From NCBI GenBank assembly GCA_001791645.1, contig MGFA01000005.1:10078-49075 (forward strand): 38,998 nucleotides of DNA. The letters run 5' to 3'. The position numbers and the translations under genes were made by a program. Below are positions 1-7,050 of the stretch, piece by piece. Source of the stretch: Candidatus Uhrbacteria bacterium RIFOXYB12_FULL_58_10 (lineage in GTDB: Bacteria > Patescibacteriota > Patescibacteriia > UBA9934 > GWF2-40-263). A model generated the notes under the pieces. The model did not search any database and had not been told where the DNA came from. It saw nothing but the letters and a program-made list of their open reading frames with translations. Positions within the stretch are counted from its first letter, which is position 1, and every line of letters begins with the position of its first letter.

Positions 1-1
1 C

Positions 2-844
2 GGCATCGACCAGGACTGCAACGAGGCCGACGAGGCATGCCCCGAGACCGACGCCGACGGCGACGGGGTGAGCGTCGAGGACGGCGACTGCGACGACAGC
101 AACGCCGAGGTCCACCCTGGTGCAGCCGAAGTGTGCGATTGGATCGAGGACAACAACTGCGACGGTATCCTCGACAGCGCCGAGACCGACAGTGATGGCG
201 ACGGGTACACCGGGTGCTTCATGTACCACACCCAGGTGGATGCGGATGGCGACGGGTACTGCGACGGCGGCGTGGACAACAATCACGACGGTGATTGTAC
301 GGACTCCGGCGACATCATGTACGCCGAGGACGAGACCGCGCCCGACAGCGTGATCGACTGCGACCTCACCGACGCGACGATCTACCCAGGCGCCACGGAG
401 ATCTGGGGCGACGGCATCGACCAGGACTGCGACGGGTCCGACTCGTCGCTCGCCAAGCTCCAGGACGCCGCGACCTGCTCCAGTGGGCAGGAAGCGTGCT
501 TCCGCGACGTCGACGGTGACGGGTCGTACGAGACCCTGCTGATGGTCACCACCCAGCTCTACGGGATGCCCGCCTCGGCGAGCGTCTACGAGAACGGCTA
601 CGGGACCGGCTGCGGCATCGACGGGGAGACCGCCGACGTCAACGCCGGCGGGTACTACGTCGTCTCGTTCGAGGGAATGTCGAGCTGCACCTCCCAGGTG
701 TCGCTGACCAGCGGTGGTTACTGGTGGCAGAACTACAGTTTCTGCACCGACGGGTCCGACACGCAGGGGATCTGCGTGAACACCGGCGGGTACAACTACC
801 TGCTGGAGATCGACTACCGCTCCACGTCCGGCCTCCAGTTCTAG
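2..844 (+). CDS. MopE-type Asp/Cys-repeat secreted protein, 5'-truncated by window edge
   Basis: The reading frame is open from base 2 and ends in TAG at 842-844, so the N-terminus lies outside the window. The visible 280 residues hold about three repeats with the signature DCD(D)...HPGA.E.C...NCDG and G.DQDCDG. This is the putative metal-binding (MopE-like) repeat known mainly from Myxococcota and other delta-proteobacterial secreted proteins. The last ~140 residues leave the repeat pattern and form a Gly/Ser/Tyr-rich domain with several cysteines, possibly a disulfide-bonded beta domain of unknown role. Nearly all Asp codons are GAC and the DNA is very GC-rich, like the next gene but unlike the rest of the window. 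A GTG at 68 is in frame but lies inside the repeat region and is probably not the real start. Family assignment is firm; function is unknown. Confidence 0.75.
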   Translation, partial: GIDQDCNEADEACPETDADGDGVSVEDGDCDDSNAEVHPGAAEVCDWIEDNNCDGILDSAETDSDGDGYTGCFMYHTQVDADGDGYCDGGVDNNHDGDCTDSGDIMYAEDETAPDSVIDCDLTDATIYPGATEIWGDGIDQDCDGSDSSLAKLQDAATCSSGQEACFRDVDGDGSYETLLMVTTQLYGMPASASVYENGYGTGCGIDGETADVNAGGYYVVSFEGMSSCTSQVSLTSGGYWWQNYSFCTDGSDTQGICVNTGGYNYLLEIDYRSTSGLQF

Positions 845-942
845 GCCGGACGGGAAGGACGTCTCCAGGGTGGAGGCGCGGCGAGGCAGGCAAGTACGAG
901 GACAACCACTCTACGCTCCCGACAGGGAAGAGCCGCTCACTG

Positions 943-974
943 CGCTCCCACCCCATCGGGAGCGTCTTTCTTTT
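943..974 (+). terminator. Rho-independent terminator
   Basis: A 7-bp stem CGCTCCC/GGGAGCG (943-949 with 958-964) has an 8-nt loop and is followed by a T-rich run (TCTTTCTTTT). It sits about 100 nt after the stop of the first gene. Confidence 0.65.
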
Positions 975-983
975 GCGGTCGTC

Positions 984-1014
984 ACGGATTACGGATGTGT
1001 ACGGATGTACGGAT
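984..1014 (+). repeat. Four closely spaced ACGGAT direct repeats
   Basis: ACGGAT occurs at 984, 991, 1001 and 1009 (spacings 7, 10 and 8), just after the terminator and 20 nt before a candidate -35 box. It could be a protein-binding array or a chance low-complexity stretch. Confidence 0.4.
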
Positions 1015-1034
1015 CAGGGATGAGGACGACTTCC

Positions 1035-1063
1035 TTGACATTTCTCGGCTTTTCTAGTAACCT
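1035..1063 (+). promoter_or_regulatory. Possible sigma-70 promoter for the repeat lipoprotein
   Basis: TTGACA (1035-1040), a 17-nt spacer and TAACCT (1058-1063). The -35 is perfect and the -10 weak. The implied 5' leader is about 120 nt and ends in a strong Shine-Dalgarno, unlike the leaderless promoters in the rest of the window. Confidence 0.35.
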
Positions 1064-1192
1064 TACCCATCGTTTTGTATAGCTATTTTAGCTAATTTCG
1101 CGTCCTGACAGGGAGGAAGTCAGGCCACGACCTTTCGTTTCAAACCCCGCCGCGGACCTGAACGCGGCATACGACCAAACCAGGAGGATCCA

Positions 1193-3271
1193 ATGCAGAT
1201 CATCACTCTGCTCGCCCTCGCCGGAATCGCCGGCTGTTACCTCTCCGACATCGACGGCGACGGCGTCCCGGACAAGGCCGACTGCGACCCGCACTCGCGG
1301 GCGAACGATTGCGGGTCCGATTCCGGATCCGTCGGCGACATCGGAGACTCGGGCAACTCTGGCGACACCGGAGACGACATCACCTTCGGCGACTCTGGCG
1401 ACACCGGAGACGACACCGGCGACACCGGGACGCCATGCGACCTGATCGTCTGGCACCGCGACGCCGACCTCGACGGCTACGGCAGCGCCACGGTCACCAC
1501 CGAGGCGTGCATCCAGCCGGACGGCTACGTCGACAACGGCGACGACTGCGACGACGCGGACGCCACCAGCTACCCAGGCGCCCCCGAGCGGTGCGACGGC
1601 GCGGACAACGACTGCGACGACGACGGCGAGATCGACGAGAACGCCTCGGAGATCTGGTACAACGACCGGGACAGCGATGGCTACGGCAATGCCGATGAGT
1701 TTGTCGTGACGGTCTGCGACGGCGAGTCCGACTGGCTCGTCGACAACGGCGACGACTGCGACGACGGCGACGCCGACGTTCATCCCTACGCCGCCGAGTA
1801 CTGCAACGACATCGACGACGACTGCGACGACGATATCGACGAGGACGCCGTGGACCAGTCCGAGTGGTACGCCGACGCCGACGGTGACGGGTCGGGCAAC
1901 TGGCTCGACAACGCCTGGTCGTGCATCCAGCCGGACGGCTACGTCGACAACGGCGACGACTGCGACGACCTCGATGGCTCGGTCTACCCGGGCGCCGACG
2001 AGACCTGCAACGGCCTGGACGACGACTGCGACGGCATCGTCCCAACGGACGAGACCGACGCCGATGGCGACGGCACCTCCGAGTGCGACGGCGACTGCGA
2101 CGGCTCCGACGGCTCGGTCTACCCGGGCGCGACCGAGACCTGCAACGACGTCGACGACGACTGCGACGGCGTGACCGACGAGTCGGACGCCGCCGACGTG
2201 GCCACCTGGTACGGCGATGTGGACGGCGATGGCTACGGGGATTCCGCCACGACCTTCGCGTCGTGCTCGGCCCCCGCCGGCTACGTGGCCGACGCCACGG
2301 ACTGCGACGACGGCAACGCCAGCGTCCACCCGGGCGCCGATGAGACCTGCAACGGCCTGGACGACGACTGCGACGGCACCACCGACGGCGACGACGCCAC
2401 GGACGCGGCCCTGTGGTACGCGGACGCGGACGGCGACGGGGCCGGCGACGAGGACGTGTTCGAGGTCGCCTGCGACCAGCCCTCGGGCTCCGTCGCGGAC
2501 GACACCGACTGCGATGACGCCGACGCCGGGAACTACCCCGGCAACGTCGAGACCTGCGACGGGGCGGACAACGACTGCGACGGCACGGCCGACGAGAGCG
2601 ACGCCATCGACGCGAGCATCTGGTACGCGGACGCGGACGCCGACGGCTACGGCGACAGCGCCACGCCCGAGACCGCCTGCGACCAGCCCACGGGCTTCGT
2701 CGCGGACGACTCGGACTGCGACGACGGCAACGACGCCGTTCATCCGGGCGCCATCGAGACCTGCAACGCCCTGGACGACGACTGCGACGGGTCCACCGAT
2801 GGCAACGACGCCGCGGACCAGGCCACCTGGTACGAGGACGGCGACTCCGACGGCTACGGCAACGACGCCGAGACCGCCACGGCCTGCGATCAGCCCTCGG
2901 GCTTCGCGGCCTTGGGCGGCGACTGCGACGACGCGGACTTCACCGTGAGCCCCGGCGCCTACGAGACCTGCGACGACGTGGACGACGACTGCGACGGCGC
3001 GGTCGACGAGGATGACGCGATCGACGCGCCGACCTGGTATTTCGACCGCGACCTCGACGGCTACGGAGCGTCGAGCGCGTACGACACCGTGTCGTGTTCG
3101 GCACCGTCCGTCGACTTCACCGACAACGCGGACGACTGCTACGACTACAACGACGACATCCACCCGGGCGCCGACGACGTGTGCGCCGACGGCGTGGACC
3201 AGGACTGCGACGGCGTCGACGCCGCGTGCGACGACATCGACGACACCGGTGCGACCGACACCGGCGCCTAG
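1193..3271 (+). CDS. Lipoprotein with nine tandem MopE-type Asp/Cys repeats
   Basis: 692 aa. The start ATG is fixed by AGGAGG 5 nt upstream. The N-terminus is a lipoprotein signal with a lipobox ending IAGC at about residue 15. A Gly/Asp/Ser/Thr linker (about 40-80) leads into nine ~65-residue repeats. Each runs W-Y-x-D-x-D-x-D-G-Y-G, then C.QP.G, then DCDD......PGA.E.C, then DDDCDG..DE. The protein is extremely acidic and each repeat carries several cysteines, suggesting calcium or other metal loading and disulfides. Such repeats are labelled putative metal-binding or MopE-like and are typical of Myxococcota. It was probably surface-anchored; the ligand is unknown. Codon choice (GAC, GGC, GCC) and the Shine-Dalgarno differ from genes after 3.33 kb. 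It follows a paralogous repeat gene on the same strand. Confidence 0.82.
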   Translation: MQIITLLALAGIAGCYLSDIDGDGVPDKADCDPHSRANDCGSDSGSVGDIGDSGNSGDTGDDITFGDSGDTGDDTGDTGTPCDLIVWHRDADLDGYGSATVTTEACIQPDGYVDNGDDCDDADATSYPGAPERCDGADNDCDDDGEIDENASEIWYNDRDSDGYGNADEFVVTVCDGESDWLVDNGDDCDDGDADVHPYAAEYCNDIDDDCDDDIDEDAVDQSEWYADADGDGSGNWLDNAWSCIQPDGYVDNGDDCDDLDGSVYPGADETCNGLDDDCDGIVPTDETDADGDGTSECDGDCDGSDGSVYPGATETCNDVDDDCDGVTDESDAADVATWYGDVDGDGYGDSATTFASCSAPAGYVADATDCDDGNASVHPGADETCNGLDDDCDGTTDGDDATDAALWYADADGDGAGDEDVFEVACDQPSGSVADDTDCDDADAGNYPGNVETCDGADNDCDGTADESDAIDASIWYADADADGYGDSATPETACDQPTGFVADDSDCDDGNDAVHPGAIETCNALDDDCDGSTDGNDAADQATWYEDGDSDGYGNDAETATACDQPSGFAALGGDCDDADFTVSPGAYETCDDVDDDCDGAVDEDDAIDAPTWYFDRDLDGYGASSAYDTVSCSAPSVDFTDNADDCYDYNDDIHPGADDVCADGVDQDCDGVDAACDDIDDTGATDTGA
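1451..3231 (+). repeat. Nine in-frame tandem repeats (~195 nt unit)
   Basis: Each unit encodes the W-Y-x-D-x-D-x-D-G-Y-G ... DCDD ... PGA ... DDDCDG pattern. Unit 4 is shortened, lacking the W-Y and C.QP.G parts. Units differ by substitutions, so expansion is not very recent. The repeats make this segment prone to assembly collapse. Confidence 0.8.
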
Positions 3272-3283
3272 CCGACGTCACCT

Positions 3284-3314
3284 GCGGGCGAGCTCCCATG
3301 CTCCCCGCTTTTTT
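3284..3314 (+). terminator. Rho-independent terminator after the repeat lipoprotein
   Basis: GCGGG (3284-3288) plus GAGC (3290-3293) pair with GCTC (3300-3303) plus CCCGC (3304-3308), with one bulged C and a 6-nt loop, followed by TTTTTT. It begins 12 nt after the stop codon and its T-run abuts the next promoter. Confidence 0.65.
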
Positions 3315-3322
3315 GATACAAT
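3314..3322 (+). promoter_or_regulatory. Extended -10 promoter, leaderless start at 3331
   Basis: TGA-TACAAT with 8 nt to the ATG at 3331. No -35 is visible 16-18 nt upstream, where the preceding terminator lies, but the TGn extension can compensate. No ribosome-binding site is present. Confidence 0.55.
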
Positions 3323-3330
3323 GCGACCAT

Positions 3331-4824
3331 ATGCGAGTCTGGATGCTAGTCGCTCTTTTGACGGTACTCATCGGGCTGTTATTTTTTGTGTCGCCACTCG
3401 CCGTGTTGGCGATCTCTTCGTTCGTCGGAGTCATGGCGCTCACGGTAAGGCGTCCGCTTGTCACGCTCGCATTTCTTGCCGTGTATCTTCCGTTCGAAAC
3501 CATCGTGCTGAAGTTTACGCCCGATGATATTTACGTATACGCCCGCTATTTTTCGGAGATTCTCATCTATCTGCTTGCCGCGGTCGTGATTTGGCGCCTC
3601 GTAAGCGGCGCGTCGCGCGCGCGTTCGACGCCAATCGATCTCCCATTCATCCTGTTCCTTGTCATCCTGCTTGCCTCAGCGCTTATCAATGCCGTGGAAC
3701 CGAGCATCGCGATTCTTGGCACGCGGCAAATCATTCGGTTCATTCTCATTTTTTTCATCGTGGTATATCTCAGGCCGGATCGCGCGTACGTGAAGCGTCT
3801 GACCGCCGTGATGCTTGTGATCGTCGGTGCTGAATCGCTCGTTGGTTTGACCCAGTCGTTCGTGGGCGGGCCGCTTGACGCGCTGCTCTTGCCGTCCGAC
3901 GCGCGTACGTTCGGGGAGATTACACTCACGAGCGGCGTCACCCAGTTTTGGGATCCTGGCTCGCGCATCTTTGCTACGTTCGGACGGTATGATCGCTTGG
4001 GCAACTTTTTGTATTTCTTTCTTCTTATCGCGGTCGGCCTGTTTTACGAGGCGCGTGCGCTCAAGGATCGTCGCGACCTCATTCCGTTATTTCTCCTTGG
4101 CATTCCGGCATTGATTCTCACGTATTCGCGCGCTTCCTGGTTCGCCTTCCTGCTCGGGTTCCTGTTCATCGGCATTCTGATCAAGCGTGACCGCCGCGTG
4201 ACCTCCGCGTTCGTGACGTTCGTGATCGTCGTAACCGCATATTTGGGCGTCACCGGCCTGAACGTTCGTTTTATCACGGAGGCTCCGGGCCAGACGTTGG
4301 TAGAACGTTTTTACGAGGCATTCAGCTATGCGAGATGGCGAGGGGAATATTACGGCCTTGGCCGGGTATTTTGGATGGTGCAGGTGCCAATGACCGTGAT
4401 TCCCGCTGCCCCGTTGTTTGGATTCGGTCCCGGCCAGTTCGGCGGCGGAGCGGTCGCGGCGCTTGGAAACACGCACGCGTACGATCGGCTCGGGCTTCCA
4501 TTCGGCGTATTCGGCACCGAGGGGATCATCGATAACAATTGGTTTTCCCTTTGGGGAGAATCCGGGACGCTCGGGTTTATCTTCTTCATTTGGATGTATC
4601 TGGCGCTGTTGCGAGAATGTTTGCGCCTGTATCGGGCCAGTTCCGACGGGTTCACGAAGGCGCTTGCAATCGGCACCATGGCCGCCATGCTCGGCATTGC
4701 CATGAATGCGTTTTTGTCGACGATATTCGAGATTCGTACGCTGGCATTTTACCTTTGGATGTATGCCGGTTTCGTCGTTGTGCTCGGAGAAAAAGAAAAA
4801 GGCCGTGGGCCTGGTCGCCTGTGA
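3331..4824 (+). CDS. O-antigen ligase / Wzy-like polytopic membrane protein
   Basis: 497 aa, hydrophobic throughout with roughly ten or more membrane segments. The layout matches the O-antigen ligase/polymerase (Wzy_C) family: a helical N-terminal half, a central region with an R-x-S-W-F motif at about 267, a large extracytoplasmic loop, and GFGPGQF near 364 followed by more helices. Family members polymerise or transfer lipid-linked glycans on the outer face of the membrane. ATG 3331 was chosen because a -10 box ends 8 nt before it and the protein starts with a membrane helix; an earlier in-frame start would lie inside the foreign upstream gene. It overlaps the next glycosyltransferase by GTGA, so the two are co-translated. 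It could be a ligase rather than a polymerase; the sequence does not decide. Confidence 0.75.
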   Translation: MRVWMLVALLTVLIGLLFFVSPLAVLAISSFVGVMALTVRRPLVTLAFLAVYLPFETIVLKFTPDDIYVYARYFSEILIYLLAAVVIWRLVSGASRARSTPIDLPFILFLVILLASALINAVEPSIAILGTRQIIRFILIFFIVVYLRPDRAYVKRLTAVMLVIVGAESLVGLTQSFVGGPLDALLLPSDARTFGEITLTSGVTQFWDPGSRIFATFGRYDRLGNFLYFFLLIAVGLFYEARALKDRRDLIPLFLLGIPALILTYSRASWFAFLLGFLFIGILIKRDRRVTSAFVTFVIVVTAYLGVTGLNVRFITEAPGQTLVERFYEAFSYARWRGEYYGLGRVFWMVQVPMTVIPAAPLFGFGPGQFGGGAVAALGNTHAYDRLGLPFGVFGTEGIIDNNWFSLWGESGTLGFIFFIWMYLALLRECLRLYRASSDGFTKALAIGTMAAMLGIAMNAFLSTIFEIRTLAFYLWMYAGFVVVLGEKEKGRGPGRL

Positions 4825-6062
4825 AAATAATCCAAGCCAACAAATTTTACTTCATGCGCGGCGGGGCGGAACGATACGTTTTTGATCTTTCCGCGTGGCT
4901 GAGGTCGCAGGGCCACGAGATCTTTCCGTTTGCCATGAGGCATCCGGACAATCTGGAAACGCCATACGCGGAGTTTTTTCCGTCGTTCATACAGACGGAG
5001 CGCGTGCGCGTAGGCATGGCAGGTTTGAAAACGTTCGGCCGCATGTTTTATTCGTTCGAGGCACGGCGCAGGATGTCCCTGCTCATCGACGCGGTGCGCC
5101 CGGACATCGCGCACATCCACAGCGTCTATACGCAGCTATCGCCGTCCGTTCTCGACGTTCTGCATGCGCGACGGGTTTCCATGGTCATGACCGTGCACGA
5201 CCACCACCTGATTTCGTCGCACTATAACGTTTGGGCGGAAGGATGCCTGCCTGTTGGTAGGCGCGGCCGGATAGACCATGCGCGCGCCGGGATCGTGCGC
5301 GGGACGCTTTCTCGGTTTCACAAGCATTCTTTCGCGGCCTCGTTTGCGCAGATCGCCGCGTTTGCGTTTCATTATAATCGCGGCTCATATCGCAACCGCG
5401 TCAATCTATTTTTGACGCCGTCCGACTATATGCGGCGGAAGCTGGTTGGCGCTGGTTTTCCCGAAGATCGCGTGCGTACCGTTCCGTATGGGATGGATCC
5501 TGAGACATCGATCGCCCGATTTGATCACGACGGATACGTGCTGTATTACGGTCGGCTTTCCGAGGAGAAGGGCGTCGAAACCGTGATCCAGGTTGCGAAG
5601 CAGCTCCCTGACATTCCATTTAAGATCGTTGGAACAGGTCCGGATGAGGCGCGGCTGCACGCGCTGGCGCACGGGACAAAGAATGTGGAATTTGTTGGGT
5701 TCCGCTCAGGGGAATTGCTTCAGGAGGTGGTTCGGGGCGCGCTTTGCGTGCTCGTTCCGTCGCGCGTGCACGAGAACTTTCCGCTTGTCGCGCTCGAATC
5801 CATGGGCGCGGGCAAGCCTGTGGTCGGCTCCAATGTGGGTGGCATGCCTGAAGTAGTGGAGGACCGTGTGACCGGACTCCTGGTTCCGCCAAACGATCTT
5901 CATGCATGGGTCGAGGCCGTGATGCGTCTCGCATACGACGAGGATTTCCGTCTTGGTCTCGCGCGCGCCGCGCGGTTATCCGCGGAAACCACGTTTCACA
6001 TCAAACGCCACCATGCGGCCATCATGAAGGCATACGCTGATGCGATTGCCATGCGCGGATAA
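4821..6062 (+). CDS. GT4-family glycosyltransferase
   Basis: 413 aa, GT-B fold, family 4. N-terminal acceptor-side motif R-G-G-A-E at about 13-17. Donor-domain features are E-E-K-G at about 248, a VGTGPD strand, and the nucleotide-sugar-binding ENFPLVALE at about 318-326, followed by the G-G-M-P-E-V region. It transfers a hexose from an activated donor to a glycan acceptor at the cytoplasmic face of the membrane. GTG 4821 is preferred because it makes a GTGA overlap with the upstream O-antigen-ligase-like gene and removes an unsupported 94-residue extension. It is cotranscribed with that gene and probably acts on the same polysaccharide. The substrate is unknown. Confidence 0.85.
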   Translation: MKIIQANKFYFMRGGAERYVFDLSAWLRSQGHEIFPFAMRHPDNLETPYAEFFPSFIQTERVRVGMAGLKTFGRMFYSFEARRRMSLLIDAVRPDIAHIHSVYTQLSPSVLDVLHARRVSMVMTVHDHHLISSHYNVWAEGCLPVGRRGRIDHARAGIVRGTLSRFHKHSFAASFAQIAAFAFHYNRGSYRNRVNLFLTPSDYMRRKLVGAGFPEDRVRTVPYGMDPETSIARFDHDGYVLYYGRLSEEKGVETVIQVAKQLPDIPFKIVGTGPDEARLHALAHGTKNVEFVGFRSGELLQEVVRGALCVLVPSRVHENFPLVALESMGAGKPVVGSNVGGMPEVVEDRVTGLLVPPNDLHAWVEAVMRLAYDEDFRLGLARAARLSAETTFHIKRHHAAIMKAYADAIAMRG

Positions 6063-6073
6063 GGTGCTATCAT
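6046..6073 (+). promoter_or_regulatory. Sigma-70 promoter, leaderless start at 6082
   Basis: TTGCCA (6046-6051), a 16-nt spacer and TATCAT (6068-6073). The hexamer ends 8 nt before ATG 6082, so the predicted start of transcription falls at or next to the start codon. No Shine-Dalgarno is present. The -35 lies inside the end of the preceding gene. Confidence 0.65.
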
Positions 6074-6081
6074 GCGAATAT

Positions 6082-6687
6082 ATGTCAGAACGAAAATCAG
6101 GGGACGCGCGAGAATTTTCTGTTGATGAAATGCGGAAATTGCAGGGATTGCCGCCAGAAACGCCAGAAGAGCGTGCCAAACGTGAGGCAAAGGATGAGGA
6201 ACGCGACCGCGTGGCAGCCGACCGTGCGAAGCAGGCCAGGGAACTGGCCGAGACGCAACGGCGCGAGAAACAGGATGCGAAGGCACGTCTCGATAGGTCC
6301 GTGGAATTGGCATTGGACGCGGGCGACGTGACAGCGTTTCAGCGTGAGGCCGTAAACATCGTCAGGGTATTTGATAATCTTTCTGCCACGCGGCGCAACC
6401 TGCTTTGGAAAAAAATGGAAACGATGCAGATGGAGACCCTGGCTGGAACGCCAGAAGAAATTACGGCGATGAATGTGCTCGGTGAGAAGATCCGGCGTTG
6501 GAAAAGCGAGGAAAAGGGTCGTTTCGAAGCGCGTGCGCGGGTTTTTCAGATCTCCATAGACAGAACGCATGTCGAGGAGGGATTCGGTCTGTTGGATAAA
6601 AAACCTGAGAATCCAGATGCTTCAAATCGAAGACCACGGACGTTTGGGGAGAACTTGTTTGCCATATTTGGCTTTTGGAAGAAATGA
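6082..6687 (+). CDS. Hypothetical charged, coiled-coil protein
   Basis: 201 aa, not recognised. Residues about 25-85 are highly charged (Glu/Lys/Arg/Asp/Ala) and likely form a long helix or coiled coil. The middle (about 85-160) looks helical with no catalytic motif. The tail is basic and ends in an aromatic F-A-I-F-G-F-W-K-K that might touch the membrane. No signal peptide, so probably cytoplasmic. The start is set by a promoter whose -10 ends 8 nt upstream. The next small gene has a similar Ala/Glu/Lys helix and the two may be related. Confidence 0.7.
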   Translation: MSERKSGDAREFSVDEMRKLQGLPPETPEERAKREAKDEERDRVAADRAKQARELAETQRREKQDAKARLDRSVELALDAGDVTAFQREAVNIVRVFDNLSATRRNLLWKKMETMQMETLAGTPEEITAMNVLGEKIRRWKSEEKGRFEARARVFQISIDRTHVEEGFGLLDKKPENPDASNRRPRTFGENLFAIFGFWKK

Positions 6688-6705
6688 ACGGTCCGCATGG
6701 CATGT

Positions 6706-6734
6706 TTGTCAGGATTTGGCAACGGGGCTATGGT
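6706..6734 (+). promoter_or_regulatory. Sigma-70 promoter, leaderless start at 6743
   Basis: TTGTCA (6706-6711), a 17-nt spacer and TATGGT (6729-6734), then 8 nt to ATG 6743. No Shine-Dalgarno. Confidence 0.6.
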
Positions 6735-6742
6735 GAAGGTAT

Positions 6743-7009
6743 ATGGACCGAGAACAATTTGGCCCAATTGAAGGAGACATTCCGTTGTCCAAGAAAACAG
6801 GTGCATCAGATGCAAAGAAGCCGAGTCTTGCCGAGATTGCGGCGACCCAGGACGGTCAGGCGCGCGCGGAGATCGCGAAAGGGCGTCTAGCGAAGGAAGG
6901 CGAGCATATCGAGGCGGCGCGAGCAAAGGCCGAGGCCGCGGCGGCTCGCGCGGACCGCGAGCCGCCGTCGGTCATGGCGCGATTTTTGCGAAAATCTCAT
7001 CGACAATAA
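6743..7009 (+). CDS. Small hypothetical Ala/Glu/Lys-rich protein
   Basis: 88 aa, not recognised. The first ~25 residues are polar; residues about 30-75 form a predicted amphipathic helix rich in A, E, K and R (AEIAKGRLAKEGEHIEAARA); the tail is basic. It resembles the N-terminal helix of the upstream gene, so both may be members of one family or simply share helix composition. It has its own promoter with a -10 ending 8 nt before the ATG. It faces the convergent minus-strand gene at 7051. Confidence 0.65.
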   Translation: MDREQFGPIEGDIPLSKKTGASDAKKPSLAEIAATQDGQARAEIAKGRLAKEGEHIEAARAKAEAAAARADREPPSVMARFLRKSHRQ

Positions 7010-7016
7010 CAGACGA

Positions 7017-7046
7017 TCCGGATTGCCCGGACCGCCTTTTTATTTT
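7017..7046 (+). terminator. Weak terminator between convergent genes
   Basis: A 5-bp stem TCCGG/CCGGA (7017-7021 with 7027-7031), then CCGCC and TTTTTATTTT. The stem is short and 5 nt from the T-run, so the call is tentative. Confidence 0.35.
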
Positions 7047-7050
7047 CACG

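Larger units (their letters stand above)
845..1192. other. Intergenic region between the two MopE-repeat genes
   Basis: No gene is supported here. The region holds a terminator hairpin (943-974), four ACGGAT hexamers at 984, 991, 1001 and 1009, a possible promoter (1035-1063), and an AT-rich patch with two TAGCTA palindromes within 1080-1094. A Shine-Dalgarno AGGAGG at 1182-1187 lies 5 nt before the next ATG. Confidence 0.6.

Noticed and set aside
1088-3163. 691-residue open frame on the minus strand across the repeat lipoprotein
   Set aside because: Its Val/Ala/Gly-rich, motif-free product is the antisense image of GAC/GGC-rich repeats; the plus strand has a signal peptide, lipobox and known repeats.
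1451-3231. Tandem repeats as a CRISPR array or minisatellite
   Set aside because: The units are in frame, diverged, and encode a known protein repeat; there are no spacers.
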